Source: an uncultured Bacteroidales bacterium
GTDB lineage: Bacteria; Bacteroidota; Bacteroidia; Bacteroidales; Paludibacteraceae
NCBI GenBank assembly: GCA_902799875.1
Contig: CADCCH010000018.1
Coordinates: 1 to 43,197, forward strand
Direction of reading: 5' to 3'
DNA: 43,197 nt
Shown: positions 6,954 through 14,544 of the stretch, one piece after another
Position numbering within the stretch: the stretch's first letter is position 1
Layout: each line of letters opens with the position of its first letter
Notes under the pieces: generated by a model
Databases searched by the model: none
Told to the model about the DNA's origin: nothing
Seen by the model: the letters and a program-made list of their open reading frames with translations, nothing else
Translations under genes and position numbers: made by a program

Positions 6954-8249
6954 ATGGTAAATGGCTTTATGTTTATTCACGAATTAAACAATTGGACGCA
7001 ATTTTCGTGGGATCACGACAAAGTAGATGCCAGGTTGGCTGAAGTATCGCAAGCTCTGGGTTATTTGCATGGTAGGCTGAGTATGATCGGGTTTGACGAA
7101 CAACTCAAAGCAACAGCAGAGAGCGTGACACAGGATATCGTCTCGTCTTCTGAGATTGAAGGTGTTTCGTTGAATACCCGCTCCGTACGTTCATCTGTAG
7201 CACGCCGATTAGGTGTGCCATATGAAGAAACGAATGACGCACTTTCCCATTATGTTGAAGGAATGGTAAGCGTCTCTTTAGATGCCACACGCAACTACAT
7301 GCATCCTCTTACAGCCGAGCGACTCTTCGCTTGGCATGGAGAGCTTTTCCCACCAGAGCGCACAAGACTTTATCGCATCGACGTCGGGCAGTATCGCAAA
7401 GTAGGCATGCAAGTCGTTTCCGGTAATATGGGGCGCGAACGCGTTTGTTATGAAGCTCCGGCTCCGGAACGAGTGCCGGCAGAAATGGAGCAGTTCATTG
7501 TATGGTATAATAATCCCGATATTCCCGCTACGCCGCTGAAAGCCGCTATCGCTCATTTTTGGTTCGTGTGTATTCACCCGTTTGACGATGGTAATGGCCG
7601 TCTCACTCGTGCGCTCTCTGATATGCTCTTAGCGCGAGCAGAGAATAGTAACTTGCGCTACTATAGTATGTCTAAGGCTATTTATGCCGACCGAAAAAAC
7701 TACTACCTAGAATTGGAACGTGCCCAACGTGGAAGCGATATCACAAATTGGTTGTTATGGTTCCTTAATACCTTGCTGACAGCAATCAAAGAATCCGATA
7801 CAGTCATAGGAAATGTCCTGAACAAAACCTATTTCTGGCATATCCACGAAGATATAACTTGTTCCGAACGGCAGAAGAGAATTCTCAACATCTATCTTAG
7901 CGGCTATGATGGCAAATTGACTGCAAAGAATTGGGCTAAATTGGCAGAGGTGTCTTTGGATACCGCTAATCGTGATATAGCTGATTTGGTAGAAAAGAAG
8001 ATGCTATGTCCGGTTCATGGTAATGTGCGCAATGTGGCCTATTTGCCGTGTTACAATCAACATAGTTCACTGCCGTTTGATGATGTGCATGTCAATGAGC
8101 GAGCTGGACAGAAATATATCTGCATAACATTCAAGCAGCAATCATACAGCGAGCGACTCACAGAAGGAGACCTGCAATCTCTCGCCCAAGGAGAACGCAC
8201 GATTGAAGATTTAGCGTACAAGTATTTTGCTTATTTAATGATGATATAG
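6954..8249 (+). CDS. Fic family AMP transferase, class II-like
   Basis: A 431-residue Fic protein. The active-site loop HPFDDGNGR (about residues 208-216) is the complete canonical motif. An N-terminal SSEIEG (about 65-70) fits the inhibitory motif (S/T)xxxE(G/N), whose glutamate blocks ATP binding in class II Fic proteins, so it probably regulates itself. The C-terminal part (about 310-365) contains a helix-turn-helix-like region (LTAKNWAKLAEVSLDTANRD). A second in-frame ATG at 6969 is an alternative start. It has its own promoter with operator-like repeats and lies 3 bases before dtd, so the two are likely co-transcribed. Confidence 0.9.
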   Translation: MVNGFMFIHELNNWTQFSWDHDKVDARLAEVSQALGYLHGRLSMIGFDEQLKATAESVTQDIVSSSEIEGVSLNTRSVRSSVARRLGVPYEETNDALSHYVEGMVSVSLDATRNYMHPLTAERLFAWHGELFPPERTRLYRIDVGQYRKVGMQVVSGNMGRERVCYEAPAPERVPAEMEQFIVWYNNPDIPATPLKAAIAHFWFVCIHPFDDGNGRLTRALSDMLLARAENSNLRYYSMSKAIYADRKNYYLELERAQRGSDITNWLLWFLNTLLTAIKESDTVIGNVLNKTYFWHIHEDITCSERQKRILNIYLSGYDGKLTAKNWAKLAEVSLDTANRDIADLVEKKMLCPVHGNVRNVAYLPCYNQHSSLPFDDVHVNERAGQKYICITFKQQSYSERLTEGDLQSLAQGERTIEDLAYKYFAYLMMI

Positions 8250-8252
8250 ATT

Positions 8253-8717
8253 ATGCGAGTAGTAGTTCAGCGTTGCAGCCGCGCAGAAGTGCGCATAGAC
8301 GGAGAAAGGGTAGGGCAGATCGGAAAAGGCTTCGTCCTTCTTGTCGGTATAACGGACTCCGACACTCGTGAGCAGGCAGATCTGTTAGCAAAGAAAATTG
8401 CGCAGCTTCGTGTCTTTGAGGATGCTGAAGGCAAGATGAACCTGGCGCTCAATGAGGTAGGGGGCGCCGTGCTGAGTATCTCGCAGTTCACGCTTTATGC
8501 CGATTGCCGCAAGGGCAACAGACCTTCCTTCATCCGTGCAGCCCGACCGGAAACAGCGGCTCCGTTGTATAATTATTTCAATGAAACGCTCCGCAATCTT
8601 TACAACCTCCGTGTAGAAACGGGCCGTTTTGGCGCAGACATGAAAGTCGATTTTATCAACGATGGTCCGGTGACAATCCTTTTGGATACCGACGAATTAT
8701 GTAACAAGCCATTTTAA
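8253..8717 (+). CDS. dtd: D-aminoacyl-tRNA deacylase
   Basis: DTD removes D-amino acids, and glycine wrongly attached to tRNA-Ala, from tRNAs. The 154-residue length is typical. The two family signatures are present: SQFTL (about residues 76-80), which carries the active-site region, and NDGPVT (about 137-142), the cross-dimer Gly-Pro motif that excludes L-amino acids. The gene begins 3 bases after the fic gene. A weak hairpin (AAATCTT/AAGATTT, 8721-8738) follows it. It is a housekeeping gene set among fic cassettes. Confidence 0.96.
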   Translation: MRVVVQRCSRAEVRIDGERVGQIGKGFVLLVGITDSDTREQADLLAKKIAQLRVFEDAEGKMNLALNEVGGAVLSISQFTLYADCRKGNRPSFIRAARPETAAPLYNYFNETLRNLYNLRVETGRFGADMKVDFINDGPVTILLDTDELCNKPF

Positions 8718-8756
8718 GCAAAATCTTCAAAAAGATTTGAAATTTTCCATAAAAGA

Positions 8757-8790
8757 CTTGTATATTCCAAATTTTTGTTGTACCTTTGCA
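8757..8790 (+). promoter_or_regulatory. Promoter of RhuM-Fic gene
   Basis: The -33 element CTTGTATATTCC is followed, after the 20-base spacing, by TACCTTTGCA. Bases 8764-8788 are identical to bases 1-25 of the window. Confidence 0.72.
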
Positions 8791-8812
8791 GGGCAAAGTT
8801 GATTTGAGCACT

Positions 8813-9799
8813 ATGACAAATAGTCCACAACATATTACGCAATCAGGTATAGAGATCTACACCGCTCCAGACAATAGCATCCAACTGCAAGTTAAGCTGG
8901 ATCAGGATACTGTGTGGCTAAACACGAGTCAAATGGCAATATTGTTTGGCAAAGAAGAGTCTAACATTCGTCGTCATATCATTAACGTTTTTAATGAAGG
9001 AGAATTGCCTCGCGATAATAACGTGCATTTTTTACACGTTAATGGAGTCAAGAAACCTGTGCCATTTTATACGCTTGATGTTATCATCTCAATAGGATAT
9101 CGTGTTAAGTCTCAACGCGGTGTTCAATTCCGTCAGTGGGCCAACAAAGTTCTCAAGGACTATCTCGTCAAAGGCTACGCTGTACGTACTAACATGCAAC
9201 TTCAGCAATACCAGGAGCTCAAGCAGTTGGTCGGTGTCTTGCAGCAGACGATACAAAATGAAGCATTGACGACCAATGAGGCGCGCGATTTGGTTAATGT
9301 TGTTACCGATTATACGTACGCGCTCGACACCTTAGATAATTACGACTATCAGCGTTTAGCCATCAGCGACACCGAAAGTACAGAACGCTTCCATGCCACA
9401 TACGAAAACGCGATGGAGGCTATCCGCTCGCTCAAGGAGAAATTCGGCGAAAGTTGGCTATTCGGTAATGAGAAAGACGATTCGTTCAAGAGCAGTATTG
9501 GTCAGATATACCAGACGTTTGGCGGGCAAGAACTCTATCCGAGTGTGGAAGAGAAAGCGGCAATGTTGCTCTATTTGGTTACGAAGAACCACTCTTTCTC
9601 AGACGGCAACAAACGTATTGCAGCAACCTTATTCTTGTGGTTCATGGATCGTAATGGTATTCTCTATACACCGGAAGGGCATAAACGTATTGCTGATAAC
9701 ACGCTTGTTGCTCTCACGCTGATGATCGCAGAAAGCCGCACCGAAGAGAAAGATATTATGGTAAAGGTTGTTGTAAACCTGATAAATAAGAAGAACTAA
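8813..9799 (+). CDS. RhuM/Fic-Doc fusion protein
   Basis: A 328-residue protein. Residues 1-126 match the RhuM-type N-terminal domain (VWLNTSQMAILFGKEESNIR ... VISIGYRVKSQRGVQFRQWA), which occurs in phage- and pathogenicity-linked proteins. The C-terminal half has a Doc-like Fic loop HSFSDGNKR (about residues 260-268), with lysine where AMP-transferring Fics have glycine (HPFxxGNGR). In Doc proteins such loops go with phosphate transfer, so AMP transfer should not be assumed here. The start at 8813 is chosen because the earlier in-frame codon lies inside the promoter. The 3' flank is the same as that of the first fic gene. Confidence 0.87.
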   Translation: MTNSPQHITQSGIEIYTAPDNSIQLQVKLDQDTVWLNTSQMAILFGKEESNIRRHIINVFNEGELPRDNNVHFLHVNGVKKPVPFYTLDVIISIGYRVKSQRGVQFRQWANKVLKDYLVKGYAVRTNMQLQQYQELKQLVGVLQQTIQNEALTTNEARDLVNVVTDYTYALDTLDNYDYQRLAISDTESTERFHATYENAMEAIRSLKEKFGESWLFGNEKDDSFKSSIGQIYQTFGGQELYPSVEEKAAMLLYLVTKNHSFSDGNKRIAATLFLWFMDRNGILYTPEGHKRIADNTLVALTLMIAESRTEEKDIMVKVVVNLINKKN

Positions 9800-9806
9800 A
9801 AGAGTA

Positions 9807-9851
9807 GGGGTATTAGCTCATCCATCCCTTTCGAGTCCGCTATACTCCACA
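9807..9851 (+). pseudogene. Decayed tRNA-Ala-like sequence 2
   Basis: The acceptor strands GGGGTAT and ATACTCC pair fully over seven bases with G-U at the third position, the tRNA-Ala identity pair. They are followed by ACA. A T-loop remnant TTCGAGTCCGC is intact on its 3' side. Most of the D-arm and the whole anticodon arm are deleted, leaving 45 bases. It directly follows the RhuM-Fic gene. Confidence 0.7.
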
Positions 9852-9888
9852 AAAAATAAGAAACTTATTCACATAAAATAGAACAACT

Positions 9889-10032
9889 ATGGCAAAGTAC
9901 ATTTGTGATGTCTGCGGGTACGAATATGACCCCAGCGTAGAAGGCAAAGCGTTTAATGAACTCCCTGAAGATTGGACTTGTCCGAAGCTTAATCGCCTCA
10001 CCGGTACCGAAAAAAGAGTAGGGAAGACCTAA
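9889..10032 (+). pseudogene. Truncated rubredoxin
   Basis: The 47-residue frame begins like a rubredoxin ([15 protein letters not shown]...LPEDWTCPK), with the first iron-binding CxxCG and the first cysteine of the second motif. It then runs into an unrelated tail ([14 protein letters not shown]) and loses the final CG. Without the fourth cysteine, the FeS4 site cannot form normally. The tail contains AAAAGAGTAGGG, 12 bases shared with the 3' flanks of both fic cassettes. No promoter is visible directly upstream. Confidence 0.75.
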
Positions 10033-10038
10033 CAAAAT

Positions 10039-10062
10039 ACCACGTAGCAAATACGTGGTTTT
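10039..10062 (+). terminator. Rho-independent terminator
   Basis: ACCACGTA (10039-10046) pairs with TACGTGGT (10052-10059) around GCAAA, followed by TTTTA. It lies directly after the broken rubredoxin frame and was probably its original terminator. Confidence 0.7.
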
Positions 10063-10087
10063 ATCGGACCAAACAGCATACAAATGG

Positions 10088-10131
10088 GGGTGATTTCAGG
10101 GTGATTACTGGGTAATTACCGCGTGATTAGG
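10088..10131. repeat. 11-bp tandem repeat, four units
   Basis: Four units of 11 bases follow one another: GGGTGATTTCA, GGGTGATTACT, GGGTAATTACC, GCGTGATTAGG. The first eight bases are nearly constant and the last three vary. It is noncoding, between the rubredoxin terminator and the next promoter region. A second repeat of the same period lies at 42293-42325. Confidence 0.8.
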
Positions 10132-10172
10132 GGGATATTTATACGACGTCGGGCTAAGAACGCCCCAATGAA

Positions 10173-10187
10173 CTGCCAAACTGGCAG
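10173..10187. promoter_or_regulatory. Palindromic operator CTGCCA-N3-TGGCAG
   Basis: A perfect 15-base palindrome with a 3-base centre (AAC), 46 bases upstream of the next start codon. The same half-sites with the same spacing occur upstream of lon at 10804-10818, so one regulator may bind both. Confidence 0.55.
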
Positions 10188-10233
10188 ACTTATAGAAAAA
10201 ACACAATATATACAACAAAAATCGTGCCAATAT

Positions 10234-10734
10234 ATGAGCCAAATTGAATTTTATGCACCCGTCAAAAACATGCACGGGGAATTTGAAAAAGGAAGCAAGA
10301 TTGTCATGAGACAAAAGAAGTACCGGGCTCCCAACGGCGCCGTTCTCAAAGAAGGCGTTCAAGAGTCGTACAAAATCGTCAACCCCCGTGATTACAAGAA
10401 AAATCCGCCTAAAGGCGCTGAACTTGCCAATATCAACTCATTTGCCGATTCGAAACGTATCTCATCGGAAATAATCAATTCTGAGAAGATCACGGATGAC
10501 GAATTAGCGGCTATGACACCGGAACAACGTACACACGTCATGGACTTATGCCAACAACTCGATAATTACCGCAAGCGTTTCTATGCACAGTTCAAAAAAC
10601 CGGATCCTGAAGCACCGTACGAAAAGAAACCAAGACCGGGCTCAACGAAACTCCTTCAAAAACAATATGCCAAGCTCGATAACTTCATTCAAGCGATAAT
10701 CCGTGAAAAGATGACAAATGCGAATAATCATTAG
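10234..10734 (+). CDS. Conserved Bacteroidales-type unknown protein
   Basis: A 166-residue soluble basic protein. I start at MSQIEFYAPVK because the longer frame (from 10123) runs through the operator and the end of the tandem repeat. The N-terminal part (VMRQKKYRAPNGAVLKEG ... YKIVNPRDYKKNPPKGAE) recalls a small-protein family I have seen in this order but cannot name. The middle and C-terminal parts are helical and charged. It contains no cysteine. It lies just upstream of lon and shares its operator motif, so it may be controlled with it. Confidence 0.75.
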   Translation: MSQIEFYAPVKNMHGEFEKGSKIVMRQKKYRAPNGAVLKEGVQESYKIVNPRDYKKNPPKGAELANINSFADSKRISSEIINSEKITDDELAAMTPEQRTHVMDLCQQLDNYRKRFYAQFKKPDPEAPYEKKPRPGSTKLLQKQYAKLDNFIQAIIREKMTNANNH

Positions 10735-10744
10735 CCATACTGAA

Positions 10745-10770
10745 TAATAAATTGGTTTCATAATTTATTA
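10745..10770 (+). terminator. A/T-rich hairpin, possible terminator
   Basis: TAATAAATT (10745-10753) pairs with AATTTATTA (10762-10770), followed by T-containing A/T-rich sequence. The stem is weak, so this is a tentative call. Confidence 0.35.
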
Positions 10771-10802
10771 AATTTTAAATTTTAATAGTAGATTATCTCA
10801 AA

Positions 10803-10855
10803 TCTGCCATTATGGCAGAATAATTTAACCTTCAATCTATGGCATAATTCTTGCA
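10803..10855 (+). promoter_or_regulatory. Sigma-54-type promoter and operator of lon
   Basis: TGGCATAATTCTTGCA (10840-10855) has the -24 GG and -12 GC separated by exactly 10 bases, as in RpoN promoters. The palindrome TCTGCCATTATGGCAGA (10803-10819) lies 20 bases upstream. No TAnnTTTGC box is seen before lon. Expected start of transcription is near 10866, about 50 bases before the ATG. Confidence 0.6.
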
Positions 10856-10916
10856 CAATGTTTCATGTAATGAACTAGACTTATTCAAACCTAATCGTGA
10901 TTATGTAAAATAGCAT

Positions 10917-13313
10917 ATGGAAGAAAACAAATATATAGAAGACGTACACTACTCAGAAGTGGATAAGCAGCGTTACGAGGTACTCCCTATTAAGAACACG
11001 GTGTTGTTTCCGGGAGTGCTGTTGCCTATTGCGGTGTCGAAAAAAAGCAGTCTCAAATTGATCAAGGCTGCCAACAAGGATAACCGGAATCTGATTCTGT
11101 TGACACAGAAAGACGGTAAAGTGGCCGATCCGAAGGAAAACGATCTCTACACGACCGGTGTCATGGCGCGTGTGCTGCAGATCATTCCTGTTCCGGAGAT
11201 GGGCAAAGATACGATGATGACCATTTTTGAGAGTTATCATCGTGTGCAGGCTTCTGACTTCATCGATGAAGACGGCCAACTGAAGGCACAGGCTTTGGAG
11301 ATGGAAGAACGAATGCCGCTGAGGAGCGAGAAATCCGAGTTTCGGGCTACCGCCGAGAGTATCCGCGAGACGATCGTGAAGATCATGAACGAGCAGGACA
11401 ATGTTCCTGCGGGGCTGCAGACCTCTATTCAAAGCATCAAAGACGATGCCACAATGGTCAATTATGTCAGCTCGATCTACCACATGCCTACCGACAAGAA
11501 GCAAGGTCTGCTGGAGATTCACTCGATGATGGAGCGCGGTGAAGCGCTGTTGACTATTCTGCAGCGGGATTTGGAGGAATTGACTATCAAAGCGGATATC
11601 CGTCGTCGTACGGCCGAGAAGATCGATCAGCGGCAACGCGAGTACTTCCTGCAGCAAGAGATGGAGACCATCAAGAAGGACCTGGGTACCAACGATGACA
11701 ACGAGAAAACGGTTCAGGAACTGCGTGAACGCGCCAAGACCAAAGCATGGTCGGAGGCTGTTGAAACGCGGTTTGAGAAGGAGTTGAAACGGTTGGAACA
11801 CATGCATGTTTTCTCGCCGGACTACTCCACCCAACTGGATTATCTGAACACGATGCTCGAGTTGCCTTGGGGCGTTTATTCGGAGGATAACTACGACATG
11901 CAGCACGCCAAAGAGGTGCTGGACCGCGATCATTACGGACTTGATAAAGTGAAAGAACGTATTGTCGAATATCTGGCTGTACAGCGTCAACTGGCACTTC
12001 GCAGTAAAAAAGAGAAAGAAAGTCATCCTGTGAAATCCCCTATCCTATGCTTGTTCGGCCCTCCGGGTGTGGGTAAAACGAGTCTGGGTAAGAGTGTAGC
12101 GGAAGCTTTGGGACGCAAATATGCACGCGTGTCGTTGGGTGGTCTGCACGATGAGGCAGAGATTCGCGGACACCGTAGAACGTACGTGGGGGCCCTACCC
12201 GGTCGCATCATCGACAGCATCAAGAAATGCGGTACTTCGAACCCGGTGTTTGTGCTGGATGAAGTAGATAAGATCGGTGCGGATTACAAGGGTGATCCTA
12301 CTGCTGCGTTGTTGGAGGTGCTGGATCCGGAACAGAACAGTACGTTCCATGACAATTATCTGGATATCGATTACGATTTGAGTAAAGTGCTGTTCATTGC
12401 AACCGCCAACAGTCTGGAAACCGTACCAAGACCTCTACTCGACCGAATGGAGTTGATCGAGATGACCGGATACCTGCAGGAAGAGAAAGAGGAGATTGCC
12501 AAACGGCATCTCATTCCGAAGGAGCTGGCGAACCATGGTCTGAAAGCAAGTCAGTTGAAGTTCAAGAAGGAGATATTGAGTCATATTATTGATGATTACA
12601 CGCGCGAGTCGGGTGTGCGCTCGCTCGAGCGACAGATTGCTACCATCTGCCGGAAGGTGGATACCAAACTGGCGCTAGACGAGGAATATAATGTGACGGT
12701 GACGCTGGAGGATTTGCGGAATTATCTGGGTCAGAAGCGGTACAGCCGTGATGCCTGGGAGACAAACAAATACGTCGGTGTGGTAACCGGTCTGGCTTGG
12801 ACGCAGGTGGGCGGCGAGATTCTTTTTATCGAGACCAGCCTCTCGACAGCGAAAGCTCCGAGCTTGACGCTGACCGGTAATCTGGGTGACGTGATGAAAG
12901 AATCCGCAACGTTAGCTTTGGGGTATGTGAAGGCACATGCCAAAGAACTGGGTATCAAACCTGAAGTGTTTGAGAAGACAGCGGTTCATATTCATGTACC
13001 GGAAGGTGCAATTCCGAAAGATGGCCCGAGTGCAGGTATCACGATGACGACTGCGTTGGTGAGTGCCTTCACGAAACGGTTGGTTAAGCCGCGTATTGCC
13101 ATGACGGGCGAGATGACGCTGCGCGGTAAGGTGCTGCCGATCGGTGGAGTGAAAGAAAAACTGCTCGCGGCGAAACGAGCAGGTATCACGGATATCGTCC
13201 TCTGCGAGGACAACCGTAAGGATGTCGCGGAAATAGCAGATATCTATCTGAAGGGCTTAAAGCTGCACTATGTCCACGATATAAGTGAAGTGCTGGCTAT
13301 TGCACTTGTTTAA
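10917..13313 (+). CDS. lon: ATP-dependent protease Lon
   Basis: A 798-residue LonA protease that unfolds and degrades damaged and selected regulatory proteins in the cytoplasm. Present in order are the N-terminal substrate-binding LAN domain (about 20-215), a coiled-coil region, the AAA+ module with Walker A GPPGVGKT (about 381) and Walker B FVLDEVDKIG, and the C-terminal protease with the catalytic Ser in PKDGPSAG (about 704) and Lys in GGVKEKLLAAKR (about 746). It is complete. The promoter looks sigma-54 dependent. Its last 17 bases overlap the end of the convergent regulator gene. Confidence 0.98.
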   Translation: MEENKYIEDVHYSEVDKQRYEVLPIKNTVLFPGVLLPIAVSKKSSLKLIKAANKDNRNLILLTQKDGKVADPKENDLYTTGVMARVLQIIPVPEMGKDTMMTIFESYHRVQASDFIDEDGQLKAQALEMEERMPLRSEKSEFRATAESIRETIVKIMNEQDNVPAGLQTSIQSIKDDATMVNYVSSIYHMPTDKKQGLLEIHSMMERGEALLTILQRDLEELTIKADIRRRTAEKIDQRQREYFLQQEMETIKKDLGTNDDNEKTVQELRERAKTKAWSEAVETRFEKELKRLEHMHVFSPDYSTQLDYLNTMLELPWGVYSEDNYDMQHAKEVLDRDHYGLDKVKERIVEYLAVQRQLALRSKKEKESHPVKSPILCLFGPPGVGKTSLGKSVAEALGRKYARVSLGGLHDEAEIRGHRRTYVGALPGRIIDSIKKCGTSNPVFVLDEVDKIGADYKGDPTAALLEVLDPEQNSTFHDNYLDIDYDLSKVLFIATANSLETVPRPLLDRMELIEMTGYLQEEKEEIAKRHLIPKELANHGLKASQLKFKKEILSHIIDDYTRESGVRSLERQIATICRKVDTKLALDEEYNVTVTLEDLRNYLGQKRYSRDAWETNKYVGVVTGLAWTQVGGEILFIETSLSTAKAPSLTLTGNLGDVMKESATLALGYVKAHAKELGIKPEVFEKTAVHIHVPEGAIPKDGPSAGITMTTALVSAFTKRLVKPRIAMTGEMTLRGKVLPIGGVKEKLLAAKRAGITDIVLCEDNRKDVAEIADIYLKGLKLHYVHDISEVLAIALV

Positions 13314-13689
13314 ACTCCGCGTAGGTATTGTCGGTATAATAAACGACAATCCGTGCAATTTGTTTAGGAGGAGCTGCAGGAGTCTGCGGCTCTTCTTTTT
13401 GTACAGGACGCGCGGTTTGTGCTTTGGGATCAGGTGCTTGTGCATCAAAGAGTCCGGGTTCTTTGCCGGGTTCCGTTCTCCACATCACGCCACGACCGGC
13501 AATGAGCCATTCCGGATTCAGCGTCGGATAGCGCTCCATGATTCGTTTCATTACTTCGAGGCTGGGATTATTTCGTCCTGCCATCATATTACTGATTGTT
13601 CCCGGTTGCACACGAATCTCCGTGGCAAACTGCCGTGCATTGAGTCCTAAGGAACTCATCACACTTTCTATTCTTTCTTTGTCACTCAT
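13297..13689 (-). CDS. Cro/CI-type helix-turn-helix regulator
   Basis: A 130-residue protein. Residues 1-65 form an XRE-type DNA-binding domain (ARQFATEIRVQPGTISNMMA, with SLEVMKRIMERYP and NPEWLIAGRGVMW after it), like the N-terminal part of phage-type repressors. Residues 70-110 are a Pro/Ala/Gln-rich linker. The C-terminal end (IARIVVYYTDNTYAEFKQVQ) is a short beta segment. There is no LexA/CI peptidase domain. The 3' end overlaps the end of lon by 17 bases, antisense. It has its own promoter at 13732-13765. Confidence 0.85.
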   Translation of the reverse strand: MSDKERIESVMSSLGLNARQFATEIRVQPGTISNMMAGRNNPSLEVMKRIMERYPTLNPEWLIAGRGVMWRTEPGKEPGLFDAQAPDPKAQTARPVQKEEPQTPAAPPKQIARIVVYYTDNTYAEFKQVQ

Positions 13690-13691
13690 TC

Positions 13692-13726
13692 CAGTATTCA
13701 GTTATCAGTATTCAGTTTTCAGTAAA
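13692..13726. repeat. 7-bp tandem repeat in regulator leader
   Basis: Five heptamers CAGTnnn follow one another: CAGTATT, CAGTTAT, CAGTATT, CAGTTTT, CAGTAAA. They fill the space between the -7 box and the start codon of the regulator, so unit gain or loss would change the leader length. Confidence 0.75.
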
Positions 13727-13731
13727 AACGC

Positions 13732-13765
13732 TGCAAAGGTACAAAATAAATGTGAAATACACAAA
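13732..13765 (-). promoter_or_regulatory. Promoter of Cro/CI-type regulator
   Basis: On the minus strand, TTTGTGTATTTC is followed after the 20-base spacing by TACCTTTGCA. Confidence 0.75.
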
Positions 13766-14262
13766 TATATTTAAACTTTTTTGTAAAATATTTTTGTATT
13801 TTGTGAATATGCCATGTTTTGCATTGTGAAATACGTGTTCATTTTGCCAGCCGTGGAACAATTTTAGCATTACATACAGACACTCACTCAGATATAGGCT
13901 ATTTATTATTTTATGTAACACGTATAATATGCAGAAAATATGCGATTTACGCAATATATCACATGCAAATATCATACGTATTTGCGGATATAGGATATTT
14001 ACCTGAAATATATTTTAGTTTTATTTGAAGTAAAATACATAAATGCTGAAAATAAACGTTTTATACGCTACGATATTCTATATAATAGACGATCTATCCT
14101 GTGTTCTATTGGGATTGGGAATACTACTCTACTCTATTGCGGCTTTCTATGACCTGTATCCGATAGATCGAGCGATTTTTGTTATTTGCAAACTATACAT
14201 TTGTGTACAAAATGAGGCAAAAGTATGTTCACTTTTATTGTGAATATTTTTCTAAATTTTTT
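13766..14262. other. A/T-rich gap without a supportable gene
   Basis: About 500 bases hold only short, poorly supported frames. I note an imperfect direct repeat (GATATAGGCTATTTA at about 13892, GATATAGGATATTTA at about 13988), a TTCAC/GTGAA hairpin near 14228, and a possible minus-strand -7 box (TACTTTTGCC) near 14217. No RNA gene or protein could be supported. Confidence 0.5.
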
Positions 14263-14295
14263 CTTGCGTATGTCATAAAAATGTAGTAACTTTGC
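14263..14295 (+). promoter_or_regulatory. Promoter of small gene or RNA
   Basis: CTTGCGTATGTC is followed after the 20-base spacing by TAACTTTGC. It points into 14300-14500. Confidence 0.65.
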
Positions 14296-14353
14296 ACTGG
14301 ATTTGAAAATGATATTATCAGCAACTTTTGCCGTTAAACCTAAAACAATTTTT

Positions 14354-14491
14354 ATGAAAATGAATTTATTGACAGTCAAACAACAGGCGCAGGATTTTAT
14401 CCTGCGTTTGTTTGTGGATTCCTATTCCACTCTTCCCAAGTCGTATTATACGGGTGGTCACGTAGGTACACATGCACGATTACATCAATAA
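14354..14491 (+). CDS. Possible 45-residue protein or hairpin RNA
   Basis: A good promoter lies upstream and an A/T-rich leader precedes the ATG at 14354. The 45-residue product (MKMNLLTVKQQAQDF...GTHARLHQ) has no motif I recognise. The same DNA contains a near-perfect palindrome CGCAGGAT-TTT-ATCCTGCG (14388-14406), extended by AAACAA/TTGTTT outside, and a second stem GTGGA/TCCAC (14414-14430). A noncoding structured RNA is therefore an equal alternative. An earlier in-frame ATG at 14309 is also possible. Confidence 0.35.
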   Translation: MKMNLLTVKQQAQDFILRLFVDSYSTLPKSYYTGGHVGTHARLHQ

Positions 14492-14504
14492 AAATGTAGA
14501 ATAA

Positions 14505-14537
14505 TTTGCATATATGCAATTTTTTTTGTACTTTTGC
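14505..14537 (+). promoter_or_regulatory. Promoter of ispE
   Basis: TTTGCATATATGC is followed after the 20-base spacing by TACTTTTGC. The expected transcription start is only about 4-6 bases before the ATG at 14545, so the mRNA should be leaderless or nearly so. Confidence 0.75.
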
Positions 14538-14544
14538 ACCCGTT

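Noticed and set aside
8253..9851. Functional link between dtd (which clears mischarged tRNA-Ala) and the Ala-tRNA remnants
   Set aside because: The association is attractive, but dtd follows the fic gene at 6954, and the remnants also occur 7 kb away without dtd. Chance is sufficient.
10953..12026. 357-residue minus-strand frame inside lon
   Set aside because: It is a shadow frame, His/Arg/Leu-rich, with no recognisable domain. Lon is certain.
14043..14243. 66-residue hydrophobic protein in the A/T-rich gap
   Set aside because: No promoter or start region fits and the sequence looks like translated A/T-rich DNA.
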